Shown one piece after another: positions 16,291 to 25,914 of a stretch of 64,000 nt of DNA. Position 1 is the first letter of the stretch. Each line of letters opens with the position of its first letter. Source of the stretch: Rudaea sp. 3F27F6 (GTDB taxonomy: Bacteria; Pseudomonadota; Gammaproteobacteria; Xanthomonadales; Rhodanobacteraceae); NCBI RefSeq assembly GCF_005503555.1, contig NZ_SCNG01000001.1:248001-312000 (forward strand), in the 5' to 3' direction. The notes beneath the pieces are model-generated. The model ran no database searches, was not told the DNA's origin, and saw nothing but the letters and a program-made list of their open reading frames with translations. The position numbers and the translations under genes are program-made.

Positions 16291-18819
16291 CTAGCTGCCC
16301 GCGGGCAGGTTTTCGATTCTCGCCTCGAGCGCGGCGCTGCGCGGATTGGCCGGGCTGAGTTGGCGCGCGGCGTTGAGCGCACGCGTCGCCTCGCCGCGCT
16401 GGCCGCGGCCGACGTAGCGGTCGGCCTGATCGAGATAAGCATTGGCGAGGCGTTCGCGCAGACCGATGATCGCAGGGTTGCCCGGATCGGTGTCGGCGAT
16501 CGCGTCGAGATAACCGCGCGCCGCGTTCGGCCGGTTGGTGCCGAGCGACTGGTCGAACAGCGTGCGCGCACGCGGCGCGATGCGCTTCAGTCCTTCCATC
16601 GCGCGCGTGTTGTTGCCGTCGATGCCGAGCACCGCGCGGTATTTGTCGTAGGCACCGCCCGGGTCCATGAGCACGCCCGCGGCGAGCGCGCGGTCGGCTT
16701 CGGCGAGCATGTCCTCGATGCGCGCGCGATCGGCGAGGCTCGGTTCCTTGAGCTGCTCCTGCGCGATCGCGTCGGACTCGCGCTGGTCGCGCATGCGCGC
16801 GCGCACGCGGCGCACTTCCTCGGCGTTGCCGGCGAGCGCCTCGGCCTGGCGCAGCGCGGCTTCAGCCGCGGAGGAATTGTTCGCATCGAGTTGCACGCCG
16901 GCCTGCGCGGCATAAGCGAGGCCGACCTTGCGTAGACCCGCTTTCGCCAGCGCATTGTTCGCGTCGCTCTTGAGCACCGCGCCGAACAGCGCCTGCGCGC
17001 CTTCGGGACCGGCGAGTTTGCCTTCGCCGAGCGCGCGCTCGGCGCGCACGAGCTGCTGATCCTGGGCCTGCGTGTCGGCAGCGCGGCGCTGCGCGAGCGC
17101 GGTGCGCAGTTCCGGAATCGCCGCATGATTCGGCGCAAGCTCGGCGAGCTGGCCGACGCGTTGGTTGGCGAGATCGATGTCGCCCTGGGCGAGCGCGTCG
17201 CGCGCGAGCTGCGCCTGCGCCGCGGCGACCTTGTCGAGTCCGTGCTTGGCGACCGCGTTGCCCGCGTCGACTTCGAGAATCTGCCGGTACAGAGTCGCCG
17301 CGCCGTCGGCGCCGAACAGGCGGTTCGCGGTCAGCGCCGTGTCGGCGCGTGCGAGCAGGTTCTCGACCTTCGACCCTTGCGCCTGCGCGGCGTCGAGCGC
17401 CGATTTGAGTCCTTCGACCTCGGCGCCACCGCCAAGGATGTCGTTGGCCGCGTCGAGATCGCTGCGCGCCGTGGCGAGATCGTTCTTGCGCAAGGCCTCG
17501 CGCGCCTCGGCGAGCAGACGCTCGCCGACCTGGTTCAAGCCTTCGCGTGCCTGATCGTTGTCCGGGTCCTGGGCGCGCACGCTCTGGAACAACGCGCGCG
17601 CGCCACCGTCACCGAGCAGCTTGCCGTCAGCCAGCGCCTTCTGCGCGCGCGCGATGGTGTCGTTCAACTGCGTGTTCGGCACCAGCGAGCGCAGGCGGTC
17701 CTGCCAGTGCCATCCCGCCGCGCCGAGCACGACGAGCACCAGCGCAATCGCGGCCGGCGCGAACCAGCCGCGCGCACCCGTGGAACGCTTCGCCGCGCGC
17801 CGCGGCGTGCCGCGGCCGATCGCGCGATAGCTGCCGGTTTCGCCGAGATCGTCGAGCCGGCCGAGCGACGGATCGGCGCGGTGATGGAAAGCCACTGCGG
17901 GCGTGGTCGGCCGCGCCGAGCCGGGCACCGGCTTGTCGTCGCCGAGATCGATATTGCCGAAATGGAATTCGCCCGAGTCGGCCGCGGACCGCGCGAGTTC
18001 CGGATGTTCGCCCGCTTCGAGCGCGCGCTCGAAGCGCTCGATCGCGTCGGCGAGCTGCTGGCCGTTCTGGTAGCGGTCCTCGGGCTGCTTGGCGAGCATA
18101 TGGTCGAGCAAGGGCTGCAGCGCGGCATAGCGCTCGGGCAGCACCGGCACGGGCTCGTTGATATGCATGATGCCGACGGCGAGCGAATCCTCCGCGGTGT
18201 ACGGCACGCGCCCGAGCAGCAGCTCGTGCAGCACGATGCCGAGGCTGTACAGATCGGCGCGGCCGTCGACCGTCTTGCCGCGCGCCTGCTCGGGGCTCAT
18301 GTAGTGCGGCGTGCCGATCACGGCGCCGGTGCGCGTCATGCGCGTAGCCGAATCGGCCGCGCGCGCGATGCCGAAATCGGTCAGCGCGGAGGAGCCGTCC
18401 TCACGCAGAAGAATGTTGTCGGGCTTGACGTCGCGGTGAACGAAGCCCTTGGCGTGCGCATAGTTCAGTGCCAGCGCGATTTCGCGCGTGATGCGCAGCG
18501 CGAACGCGAGCGGACGCGTCGAACCGTCGTTCGGCAGTACCGCGCCGCCGCCGAGGTATTCCATCGCGATGTAGTTGTGATCGCCGTGGCGGCCGACGTC
18601 GTGGATGCCGACGACGTGGCGGTGATGCAGCTTGGCCGCGATGCGCGCCTCGCGCAGGAAGCGCTCGGAAAAATCGGGGTCGGTCTGCAATGCCGGCGAC
18701 ATCACCTTGAGTGCGACGTCGCGCTGCACCGATTCCTGCGTGGCGAGATAGACCGTGGCCATGCCGCCGCGGCCGAGCTGGCGCAAGATGTGATATCCGG
18801 GTATTTCGATCAGGGGCAT
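16291..18819 (-). CDS. Transmembrane serine/threonine protein kinase (Hanks type) with C-terminal helical repeats
   Basis: An 842-residue protein from the preferred ATG at 18819, which puts the glycine loop (GRGGMATVY, 16-24) at the usual place; an ATG at 18867, 1 bp after prmC, would add 16 residues. The kinase core is complete: K38, HRD (128-130), DFG (148-150), and the S-P-E-Q-A-R-G activation end. After a linker there is one transmembrane helix (about 352-376), then about 460 periplasmic residues of TPR-like helical repeats with recurring L-L-x-x-A-D-x-A-L and G-A-x-x-L-Y/F patterns. It probably senses an envelope signal and phosphorylates cytosolic targets. Downstream of prmC and upstream of the NRDE gene; no phosphatase gene is adjacent. 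Confidence 0.9.
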   Translation of the reverse strand: MPLIEIPGYHILRQLGRGGMATVYLATQESVQRDVALKVMSPALQTDPDFSERFLREARIAAKLHHRHVVGIHDVGRHGDHNYIAMEYLGGGAVLPNDGSTRPLAFALRITREIALALNYAHAKGFVHRDVKPDNILLREDGSSALTDFGIARAADSATRMTRTGAVIGTPHYMSPEQARGKTVDGRADLYSLGIVLHELLLGRVPYTAEDSLAVGIMHINEPVPVLPERYAALQPLLDHMLAKQPEDRYQNGQQLADAIERFERALEAGEHPELARSAADSGEFHFGNIDLGDDKPVPGSARPTTPAVAFHHRADPSLGRLDDLGETGSYRAIGRGTPRRAAKRSTGARGWFAPAAIALVLVVLGAAGWHWQDRLRSLVPNTQLNDTIARAQKALADGKLLGDGGARALFQSVRAQDPDNDQAREGLNQVGERLLAEAREALRKNDLATARSDLDAANDILGGGAEVEGLKSALDAAQAQGSKVENLLARADTALTANRLFGADGAATLYRQILEVDAGNAVAKHGLDKVAAAQAQLARDALAQGDIDLANQRVGQLAELAPNHAAIPELRTALAQRRAADTQAQDQQLVRAERALGEGKLAGPEGAQALFGAVLKSDANNALAKAGLRKVGLAYAAQAGVQLDANNSSAAEAALRQAEALAGNAEEVRRVRARMRDQRESDAIAQEQLKEPSLADRARIEDMLAEADRALAAGVLMDPGGAYDKYRAVLGIDGNNTRAMEGLKRIAPRARTLFDQSLGTNRPNAARGYLDAIADTDPGNPAIIGLRERLANAYLDQADRYVGRGQRGEATRALNAARQLSPANPRSAALEARIENLPAGS

Positions 18820-18868
18820 AACTTGCTGCCGTCGGACTTGTTCAGGAACCTGCCCAGGGGGCGGCATT

Positions 18869-19768
18869 TCAGGTCCGAGGCGTCGGTGGCGGACTCGGAT
18901 CAAGCATAGCATGCGCACCCGTATAGCTCGCGAGGCTCACTCGATCGCGGCCTTCGAGATCCTGCGCGGTCGCCGCCTCGGCGTAGCCGTTTGCGGCGAA
19001 GATATCGCGCACCGCGGCACCCTGGTCGTAGCCGTGCTCGAACAGCAGCCAGCCGCCGGGTTCGAGGTGCCGGCGCGCATCGTGCGTAATCGTGCGGATT
19101 GCATCGAGACCGTCGGCGCCCGAAGAAAGCGCGAGCGCCGGCTCGAAACGCAGGTCGCCGCGACCGAGATGCGCATCGCCCGCGGCGATGTAAGGCGGGT
19201 TGCTGGCGATCAGGCCGAACCGCAGTTCGCCGAGCGCGGCGCACCACTCGCCGCGAGCAAACTCGACGTTGAGCAAACCAAGCCGCGTCGCGTTGCCGCG
19301 CGCCACGTCGAGCGCCGCGGCGCTCGCGTCGGTCGCGAGCACGCGCGAACGCGGGCGCTCGTGCGCGAGGGCGAGCGCGATCGCGCCGGAACCGGTGCCG
19401 AGATCGGCGATACGCATCGCGGCATCCGGCGGAATCTTTTCCAACGCGAGTTCGACCAGCAGTTCGGTCTCCACACGCGGGATCAGCACGTCGGACGTCA
19501 CCGCGAGATCGAGCGAGAAGAACTCGCGCCGGCCGGTGATATAAGCCACCGGTTCGCCCTCGGCACGGCGCGACACGTAGCAGCGGAATTGTCCAGCCAA
19601 CACGCGATCCGCTACGTCGTCAGCGTGCGCGAACAGCCAGGCGCGATCGACGCGCAGCGCATGCTGCAACAGCAGCTCCGCTTCGCGCCGCGCTTCGACC
19701 GTCGCGCGATCCGCCGACAACGACTGCACCGCCTGCGCGAGCAGATCGCGCACTGTCGATTCGCTCAC
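18869..19768 (-). CDS. prmC: Peptide chain release factor N5-glutamine methyltransferase
   Basis: A 299-residue SAM-dependent methyltransferase that methylates the GGQ glutamine of release factors RF1/RF2. It shows the family marks: an N-terminal helical domain, PRVETE (97-102; usually PRPETE), the SAM loop DLGTGSGAIAL (122-132), and the catalytic NPPY (190-193). The start is GTG at 19768, whose GTGA overlaps the upstream gene's stop by 4 bp, so translation is probably coupled. Longer in-frame versions run into the upstream gene and lack family similarity. Confidence 0.93.
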   Translation of the reverse strand: MSESTVRDLLAQAVQSLSADRATVEARREAELLLQHALRVDRAWLFAHADDVADRVLAGQFRCYVSRRAEGEPVAYITGRREFFSLDLAVTSDVLIPRVETELLVELALEKIPPDAAMRIADLGTGSGAIALALAHERPRSRVLATDASAAALDVARGNATRLGLLNVEFARGEWCAALGELRFGLIASNPPYIAAGDAHLGRGDLRFEPALALSSGADGLDAIRTITHDARRHLEPGGWLLFEHGYDQGAAVRDIFAANGYAEAATAQDLEGRDRVSLASYTGAHAMLDPSPPPTPRT

Positions 19769-22700
19769 TTTTGCTCCGTATCGGACGGCGCCGCGTCGGC
19801 CTTCGGCGCGAAGCTCTGCGTATTCCGCACTTCGGGCCGCGTGCGCCAGTAGCCGCCGCGCGTCCATGCGGCCCAGGCGTCGCGCAGCCAGCCGATCAGC
19901 GCGTTCGCAAGCCACAGCGCCCAGGCCAGCATCAACACTTTGTAGACCCAGATCGGCAGGGACACTGCGCTCGCCTGCGGCAGCACATCGACGACGCGGT
20001 CGGCGAACCAGCGCAGTTGCTCCGCGTTGGAGCCGTTGCCGACGACGTGCATATCGGGCGAACCGAGCAAGCCTTGCGGAATCGCGGAGACGAGCGCGAC
20101 CAGCGCGATCAAGGTCAGCACGGCGAGCGCGACCTGGACCAGATCGAAGCGCCACCATGGCTCTTTGGTCGCGCAGCGTGCACGCCAGTCGAACGCGAAC
20201 AGCCAGGCGACCACGACGATCAGCGCGATCCACGAGAACGTCGAGAAACCGAGCGCGAGCAGCAGCCAGTGATGGAACTTGAGCTTGGTGCGCCGCGTGC
20301 GCGCGAGCGCCCAGGCGACGGCGATCATCACGACGAGTTCGCCCCAGTAGAGCACGGCCGGACCGACGGCCGGACCGCTCGTGGCGAGCAGCCAGCGGTC
20401 CGCCGGCAGGCTTTCGTCGAGATCGATGTTCGCCGCGGGCAGGCCGAGCGCGACCGCCGGCGTGCGCGAGATGAACCCGATCGCGGCATCGTCACGGAAA
20501 TTCACCATGAAACGTTGCGTGCCCGGTTTGACCGGCAGGGTCAGCTTGCCGTCCTGCGCGCGCAGGTTGAGAGTTTCGGCGTCGCGGCGCACCGACGTGA
20601 CTTCGGCGCCCTTCGGCAACGAAATCGTCTGCTCGCCGCCCTGGCTCGCGCGCAGGGTGAAAGTCAGCGTATGCGCCGCGCTGCGCTGGCCGGCCTCGCT
20701 GCTCAGGTTCACCGAGTCGATCGCGCGCGTTGCGCCGGCGACCGGCGCGGGCTTGGTAATCTTCAACGTCAGCGTTTCGCCGGGCAGCGGATAGAACTCG
20801 AAATTGCGGTCGGCGCTCGCGTCGTCGCCCGCGTCGGGAGCGACGAACGGGATGCCGGCGAAATCCACGTGCCAGGTCGGGCTGACGACCACGCGCCAGA
20901 CCTCGGCGCGGTCGGCGAGCGCCGGCGCGGTCAGGGTCAGCGTTTCCGCCTTGTCGAGCGTACCGTTCCAGATCGTCTCGACTTCACCGTCGGCAATCGC
21001 GACGGTCGCGGTGGAATTCTGTACTTTTATACCCGGCGTCGAAACATGCTCGCCACTGAGCACCGGCAACGCGACCGTGACGCCGCCCGTGGCCGGCGAC
21101 AGACGCTGCACCTGAGTCTGCACGCTCCAGTCGAGACCGAGCGCAAGCGAGCGCACGACGCGCACGTACGGCGGGAACTGCTGCGCGCCGAGTTCGGGCT
21201 TGGCGCCCGCACCGGCGTCGTCGCGCGTGCGCGCCAGGCTCAGCGAGCCGCCGAGCAGGCGGTCGTCCTCGATGCCGCTCGCGGTCCAGCCGGTACCCGA
21301 GAACAGCGCGCGTGCCGGCACGAGAACGAAGTTCAGCGCGAGCCGGTCGGCATTCGCTGCATAGACCAGTTCGACGCGATGCACGCCGCGGTCGAGCGCG
21401 ATCCAGTCGGTGCCGTCGGCGCTGCGCGCGACCGGTGCATCGGCAGCGAGATCCGCTTTCACGCTCTTCAGCGTCGCGTTCGCATCGACGCGCGGCAAGG
21501 GCACAGCGAGACGCTCGCCCGCATGGACGTCGAGCACGACGGCGATCGTGTCGCCGTTCGCCGACACCTGCACCTGCGCGATGCCGGCGCAGGCCGGCGC
21601 GCACTTCGGCGCTTCGGTCAGGCGCTCACGCAACTGGGTGAGCAATTCGTCGGAAGGAATACCTTGCGCCTGAGCGGCAGGTGCCGCAACGAAGCCGGCC
21701 GCGGCGAGGCCGATCACGGCGGCCAAGCCCGCGACGCTCGCCGCTCTCGTACGCGGTGCACGCGGCGACGCTGCACGGCCGCGCCAACTGCTCCACGCCA
21801 GCCATACCAGCAGCAACGCGAGCACGATACGCAGCGGCCGCACGAGCCAGGGCGGCGCGATCACGAGGCGCACGCTCTGCGCCGGCGTCACCGGTCCGCT
21901 CCAGCCGAGTTGCGCCGTGCCGCCGATACTCCAGCTCGGTTCACCGGCACCGGTCTGCATCACGGTGGACTGGCTGTAGTGGTCGATCTGTTGCTGCGGC
22001 GAAATAATGCTACCGGTCACCGTTACGGTACTGAGCGCCTTGTTGTTGACGTAGCCGCCGCTCTTCGGCGCCGCCGCCATACTGTGTGCTTTTCTTGCGG
22101 CACCGACCGCCTCCTTGCGTAATTCCCTCTCCTGGCTCACGTCGTCGATCATCGCAGCCGGTGGTGGTGGTGGCGGCGGAGCTGCAGGCGGCGGTGGCGA
22201 TGCCATCTTATATTGAGTGGCGGCTATGCCCCACTCGTCGCCATCGAACCAGCTTCCGCGCGACCCACTGCTTTGCTCCAACTGCGGATACAACGCATAA
22301 CGCACCTGGTCTGCTAGGAACGGCAGCGCGACGAGCACGAGCAACGCCGTCGCCGCGCGCCGCAGCCAGGTCGTCGCGACCTGCAACTTGCCCGCAGGCA
22401 CCACGCGCGCGATCAACGCGAGCGCGAGTACGGCGACGAGCGTCCACAGCGGTGCGCCGGCTTCCTGGTAGCCGAGCGCGAGATAAGCCACGGCGGCCAC
22501 GGCACCGACGACGCCGAGCAGGCGCCATGCAAGCAGGGCGAGAATCGCGCAGATGAATACGTCGAGCAGGCTCCAGCGCGACATCCAACTGCCGGCGACG
22601 CGGTCCGCGCCCGGTGCGGCGAGCAGTTTGTAGCCGTACGGAAAATGCAAGGTCGTGTCGATGCGGTCGAACGACTGCTGCCAACCCGTTGCGGGCAGCT

Positions 22701-24012
22701 CGGATACGGCGTCGATGCGTACCGCGCTCGCCAGATTCACTTGCGGCGTGCGCCACTCGACGCCGGACAGTGCCTCGGTCGCGCCGCGCGTGATCAGCAG
22801 CGCCTCCGGTTTCGCGCCACTGCGCGTGCCGGCATCGGCACGCTCGAGCTTGAACGGCGCGGCGACGTCGAGGCGCCAACCCTGCACCATCGAACCGCTG
22901 ACCACGTCCTTCGCGTACCAGCCGGAGCCGGCGAAATCGAGCCAGGCTTCGCGGCGCAGATTCAGGCGATTGGCCTCGTTCGGCGCAAGCCCGCGCGAAC
23001 GTTCTTCGACGGTGATCTTCTCGCCGTCGCCGAGCGCGAACGCCGGCAGGCTTTGCCATTCGGCCGGCACCTGCGCCTGCTGCGGATCGACCGAGACCGC
23101 GGCGACCGCATTGGTCACGCGCAGGCGCGGCGAGGCTTCGTAACTCCACACTTCCTGCTTCGGCCACGGTGCTGCGGGCAGACGCGCGGCGACCGCGGCA
23201 AGCGGCGCGACCGCGCGCGCACTGAGGTTGAGCACCGCGGAACCGGGCTGTACCTGCACATGCAGACGGCCGTCATTGTCGAGCCGCGCGGGCCAGTTGC
23301 CGTTCAACGCCGTCGCGACAAAGCCCTCGGGCAGTATGGGGCCGAAGGTTTCCTCGCGCGCCTGGCCCGCGGCGTTGAAGCGGATCTGCGTGGTCAGCAT
23401 CGCCGGCACGCCGTCGGCGAGTTCGCGGAACACGTGCAGTTCGACGCTGTCGGCTTCGGGCGCCGCGGCCGCGCTGCGGCCTAGAGTGACTTCATCGCCG
23501 TCGCGCTGCACCGGCGTCACCGTCTTGCCGTCGACACTGAGCGCGACAAGACCGATACCGTCCGGCACATGCAGCGACTGCGGGCGCTCGCGCCACGGGA
23601 TCGTGCCGCCGACTTCGTAGCTGCCCGGCGCAAGCCAGAGCGCGGGCGCGCCGCCGCGATCGAGCACCGGCTGCGCCTGACCGTTCACCTTGACCTGCTG
23701 CGGCCAATGCTGCGCGTCGCCGGGCAGCGCGATCCACGACGGCGCGTCGACGCGCCAGTGCAGGGAAAACGCGGCGCCGTTCGCGCCGGCATCGAGGCTC
23801 AGTCGGCCCGGCCATGCGCAGATGCGTCCGTTCGCATCGTCCGACATCTGCGTGGCGAGGAACGGGCAGGCGCGAAAATCGAGATCCTTGAGTACCCAGC
23901 CGCGCCAGTCGCGCAGCAACGAGGGGATCGCCGCATCGTCCGCGGCCGGCGCGGCGTGGGCGAGGCTGCAGAGCATCAACAACGCGAGGAAGCGCAACGG
24001 CGATCGGAACAT
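19765..24012 (-). CDS. 1415-residue multi-pass membrane protein with two large extracytoplasmic modules; function unknown
   Basis: Starts with a signal peptide (residues 1-20). Module 1 (about 25-490) is a beta-rich periplasmic region, followed by several membrane helices (about 500-590). A proline-rich segment (about 604-619) and a VTVTGS stretch (about 657-663) resembling a TonB box follow, then two more helices. Module 2 (about 770-1240) is again beta-rich. The C-terminus has about five further helices. Both modules open with a short helix and a cysteine pair and contain similar G-S/T-GW segments, which suggests an internal duplication. ATG at 24012 is followed by a normal signal. The gene ends in a 4-bp overlap with prmC. 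I recognise no enzyme motif; an envelope role is likely. Confidence 0.75.
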   Translation of the reverse strand: MFRSPLRFLALLMLCSLAHAAPAADDAAIPSLLRDWRGWVLKDLDFRACPFLATQMSDDANGRICAWPGRLSLDAGANGAAFSLHWRVDAPSWIALPGDAQHWPQQVKVNGQAQPVLDRGGAPALWLAPGSYEVGGTIPWRERPQSLHVPDGIGLVALSVDGKTVTPVQRDGDEVTLGRSAAAAPEADSVELHVFRELADGVPAMLTTQIRFNAAGQAREETFGPILPEGFVATALNGNWPARLDNDGRLHVQVQPGSAVLNLSARAVAPLAAVAARLPAAPWPKQEVWSYEASPRLRVTNAVAAVSVDPQQAQVPAEWQSLPAFALGDGEKITVEERSRGLAPNEANRLNLRREAWLDFAGSGWYAKDVVSGSMVQGWRLDVAAPFKLERADAGTRSGAKPEALLITRGATEALSGVEWRTPQVNLASAVRIDAVSELPATGWQQSFDRIDTTLHFPYGYKLLAAPGADRVAGSWMSRWSLLDVFICAILALLAWRLLGVVGAVAAVAYLALGYQEAGAPLWTLVAVLALALIARVVPAGKLQVATTWLRRAATALLVLVALPFLADQVRYALYPQLEQSSGSRGSWFDGDEWGIAATQYKMASPPPPAAPPPPPPPAAMIDDVSQERELRKEAVGAARKAHSMAAAPKSGGYVNNKALSTVTVTGSIISPQQQIDHYSQSTVMQTGAGEPSWSIGGTAQLGWSGPVTPAQSVRLVIAPPWLVRPLRIVLALLLVWLAWSSWRGRAASPRAPRTRAASVAGLAAVIGLAAAGFVAAPAAQAQGIPSDELLTQLRERLTEAPKCAPACAGIAQVQVSANGDTIAVVLDVHAGERLAVPLPRVDANATLKSVKADLAADAPVARSADGTDWIALDRGVHRVELVYAANADRLALNFVLVPARALFSGTGWTASGIEDDRLLGGSLSLARTRDDAGAGAKPELGAQQFPPYVRVVRSLALGLDWSVQTQVQRLSPATGGVTVALPVLSGEHVSTPGIKVQNSTATVAIADGEVETIWNGTLDKAETLTLTAPALADRAEVWRVVVSPTWHVDFAGIPFVAPDAGDDASADRNFEFYPLPGETLTLKITKPAPVAGATRAIDSVNLSSEAGQRSAAHTLTFTLRASQGGEQTISLPKGAEVTSVRRDAETLNLRAQDGKLTLPVKPGTQRFMVNFRDDAAIGFISRTPAVALGLPAANIDLDESLPADRWLLATSGPAVGPAVLYWGELVVMIAVAWALARTRRTKLKFHHWLLLALGFSTFSWIALIVVVAWLFAFDWRARCATKEPWWRFDLVQVALAVLTLIALVALVSAIPQGLLGSPDMHVVGNGSNAEQLRWFADRVVDVLPQASAVSLPIWVYKVLMLAWALWLANALIGWLRDAWAAWTRGGYWRTRPEVRNTQSFAPKADAAPSDTEQK

Positions 24013-24353
24013 GGAACTCTCCTGGGACGACGGTCGATGCGGGATGCAACGTGGGACGAATGCGCGCGGGGTTATCGTCGCGCCGAGGCGATGATATACA
24101 AACCGCGCCGCCGTTCATGCCGCCGCGCGCACCGTCGCGCCGGGCGTTCATGTGCGATAAGGGAAAGCCGGCGCGGCGACGCCACGCCGCTCTCTTCGCC
24201 ATGACACCTTGGCCTTCGCGGCGAACGTACTGGAAATTTCCGCGGGGAAATCGGGCTGCTTTACCTCTCACGCCACGGTGCGAGGAGACACTGTGCCTTT
24301 GCCTTTCCGCGTCTTCGCCTGGAAATGCAAACTTGGAGTCGGTGAGAAATGCG
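24013..24353. other. Intergenic region between glycerate kinase and the 1415-aa membrane protein gene
   Basis: 341 bp. It contains the upstream region of the membrane protein gene and the trailing end of the glycerate kinase transcript, both on the minus strand. I see no convincing small gene, strong hairpin or repeat. Confidence 0.35.
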
Positions 24354-25505
24354 TCAGCCGTCCGATTTTGCGCTTGCCAGCGCGAAGGCCGCGCGTTCCA
24401 GCCGGTGCGCGTGCTCGGCGCGACTGACCGTGGCCGATACGAAGCCGCCCTGCTCGACCAATGCCGCCGCACGCTCGAACGGCAAGCGCGAGGCCGGCAC
24501 ATCGATGCGGCCGAAGATACCCCACGCCGGCACACGCAATTTGTGTGCAAGCCGCGCCAACCGATACGGCGCTTTGCCGGCGAGCGAGGTGAGATCGAAG
24601 GCGCCTTCGCCGGTCACGACCAGATCGTGCGCGCGCACGAGCGCATCGAGGCCGGCCTCGCGGCGCAGGATATCGAAACCGGATTCGAGCTTCGCATCGA
24701 AGAACACGGTCAAACCATAGCCGCAGCCGCCGGCCGCACCGGCACCGGGCGCGTGTGCGAAGTCTTTGCCGAGATCGTTCTCGACGACGCGCGCGAGTCG
24801 GCGCAGGCCGCGGTCGAGTTCACGCACCGAGTCGGCGTCGGCGCCCTTCTGCGCGGCAAACCGATATGCGGCGCCGTTGCGTCCGTAGAGCGGATTGTCG
24901 ACGTCGCAGGCGGCGACGATGCGCACGCGCGCACGCGGTTTCGGCGCGACGATGCGCGAGAGCCGCAGCAGGCCCGCACCGTTGGCGGGAATTTCGTCGC
25001 CGCGGCGGTCGAGGAATTGCCAACCGAGCGCCGCGGCGATGCCGATGCCGCCGTCGTTGGTCGCACTGCCGCCGAGGCCGATCAGGATTTTGCGCGCGCC
25101 CGCCTCGATCGCTTTGCGCAGCATAAGGCCGCTGCCGAAAGTCGAGGTCGTCGCCGGATCGCGCAGCGAAGGCGGCAGTTGCGCCAGCCCGCCCGCCGCG
25201 GCGAAATCGAACAGCGCGGTGCGGCCGCCGCCAAGTAGAACCCAGGCCGCGCGGCAGCGGCGGCCCGCCGCGTCGACGCTGACGCAATGCCGGCGTTTTC
25301 CACCGACGGCGTCGCTCAGGGCGAGAGCGAATCCTTCGCCGCCGTCGGCAAGCGTCTGCTGCGTGAACTGCGCCCGCGGCCACGCGCGCGCAAGCCCGCG
25401 CACGATCGCGCGCGCGGCCTGCCCCGAGGTCAGCGTGCCCTTGAATTTGTCGGGCATCACGAGCACGCGCTCGGGGGATTTCTTGTCGTCGATGCGGATC
25501 ATCAT
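24354..25505 (-). CDS. Glycerate kinase (GlxK/GarK family)
   Basis: A 383-residue protein with the family's N-terminal substrate motif MPDKFKGTLTSGQAA (from residue 17), LADGGEGF, and the IGLGGSATNDGG glycine block in the middle. It phosphorylates D-glycerate, giving 2-phosphoglycerate in this fold type, and so feeds glyoxylate or sugar-acid catabolism into glycolysis. Two adjacent ATGs (25505, 25502) could start it; both keep the first beta strand. It stands alone between two intergenic stretches. Which of glxK or garK fits better cannot be decided without neighbouring pathway genes. Confidence 0.9.
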   Translation of the reverse strand: MMIRIDDKKSPERVLVMPDKFKGTLTSGQAARAIVRGLARAWPRAQFTQQTLADGGEGFALALSDAVGGKRRHCVSVDAAGRRCRAAWVLLGGGRTALFDFAAAGGLAQLPPSLRDPATTSTFGSGLMLRKAIEAGARKILIGLGGSATNDGGIGIAAALGWQFLDRRGDEIPANGAGLLRLSRIVAPKPRARVRIVAACDVDNPLYGRNGAAYRFAAQKGADADSVRELDRGLRRLARVVENDLGKDFAHAPGAGAAGGCGYGLTVFFDAKLESGFDILRREAGLDALVRAHDLVVTGEGAFDLTSLAGKAPYRLARLAHKLRVPAWGIFGRIDVPASRLPFERAAALVEQGGFVSATVSRAEHAHRLERAAFALASAKSDG

Positions 25506-25543
25506 TCAGTCAGCGGACCAACCGCCGCTCGATGCTCACTATT

Positions 25544-25619
25544 CCGTTCGTGGTGAGGTATCGAACCACGAACGGCAATCCTGTGGAGCGTTCGCCCTTC
25601 GATACCTCAGAGCGAACGG
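25544..25619. repeat. Pair of opposed REP-type palindromes
   Basis: The first hairpin has perfect 11-bp arms CCGTTCGTGGT (25544-25554) and ACCACGAACGG (25565-25575) with loop GAGGTATCGA. The second, at about 25590-25619, has CGTTCGC..GCGAACG arms and contains the reverse complement of that loop, TCGATACCTC. The two units are therefore head-to-head, like a BIME. This is a repeat type widespread in Proteobacteria. Confidence 0.75.
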
Positions 25620-25914
25620 GGCTTAATCTAAAACTATTGATGCGGCACGAATAGGCATGAATCCGCTCAAGCTGAGCATCGTGCTGAAGGCGCGCAGGCA
25701 AAGCCTTATGTATCAATCCGTCCGGCTGAGCGTAGCGCAGAAGGCGCGCGGTCCAAGCCTTCGCAGCGGCACTTCGACTTCGCCGCTGCGCGGCTACGCT
25801 CAGTGCGAACGGTTGGAGCTTTTCGACTTTGGCGTTGTGCGGCGGTGCTTCGTGCAACCGGTCAAAACTCATCGTGCCGGATCAAATCGTGCCGGATCAA
25901 TAAGACACCAGCGA
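25620..25914. repeat. Gene-free repeat stretch with a long inverted repeat
   Basis: Arms CTGAGCGTAGC (25726-25736) and GCTACGCTCAG (25793-25803) flank a GC-rich centre. The left part (25667-25712) loosely repeats the same GCTGAGC..GAAGGCGCGC..AAGCCTT pattern. No gene is supported in the 409 bp between glycerate kinase and the ROK kinase. Confidence 0.6.
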
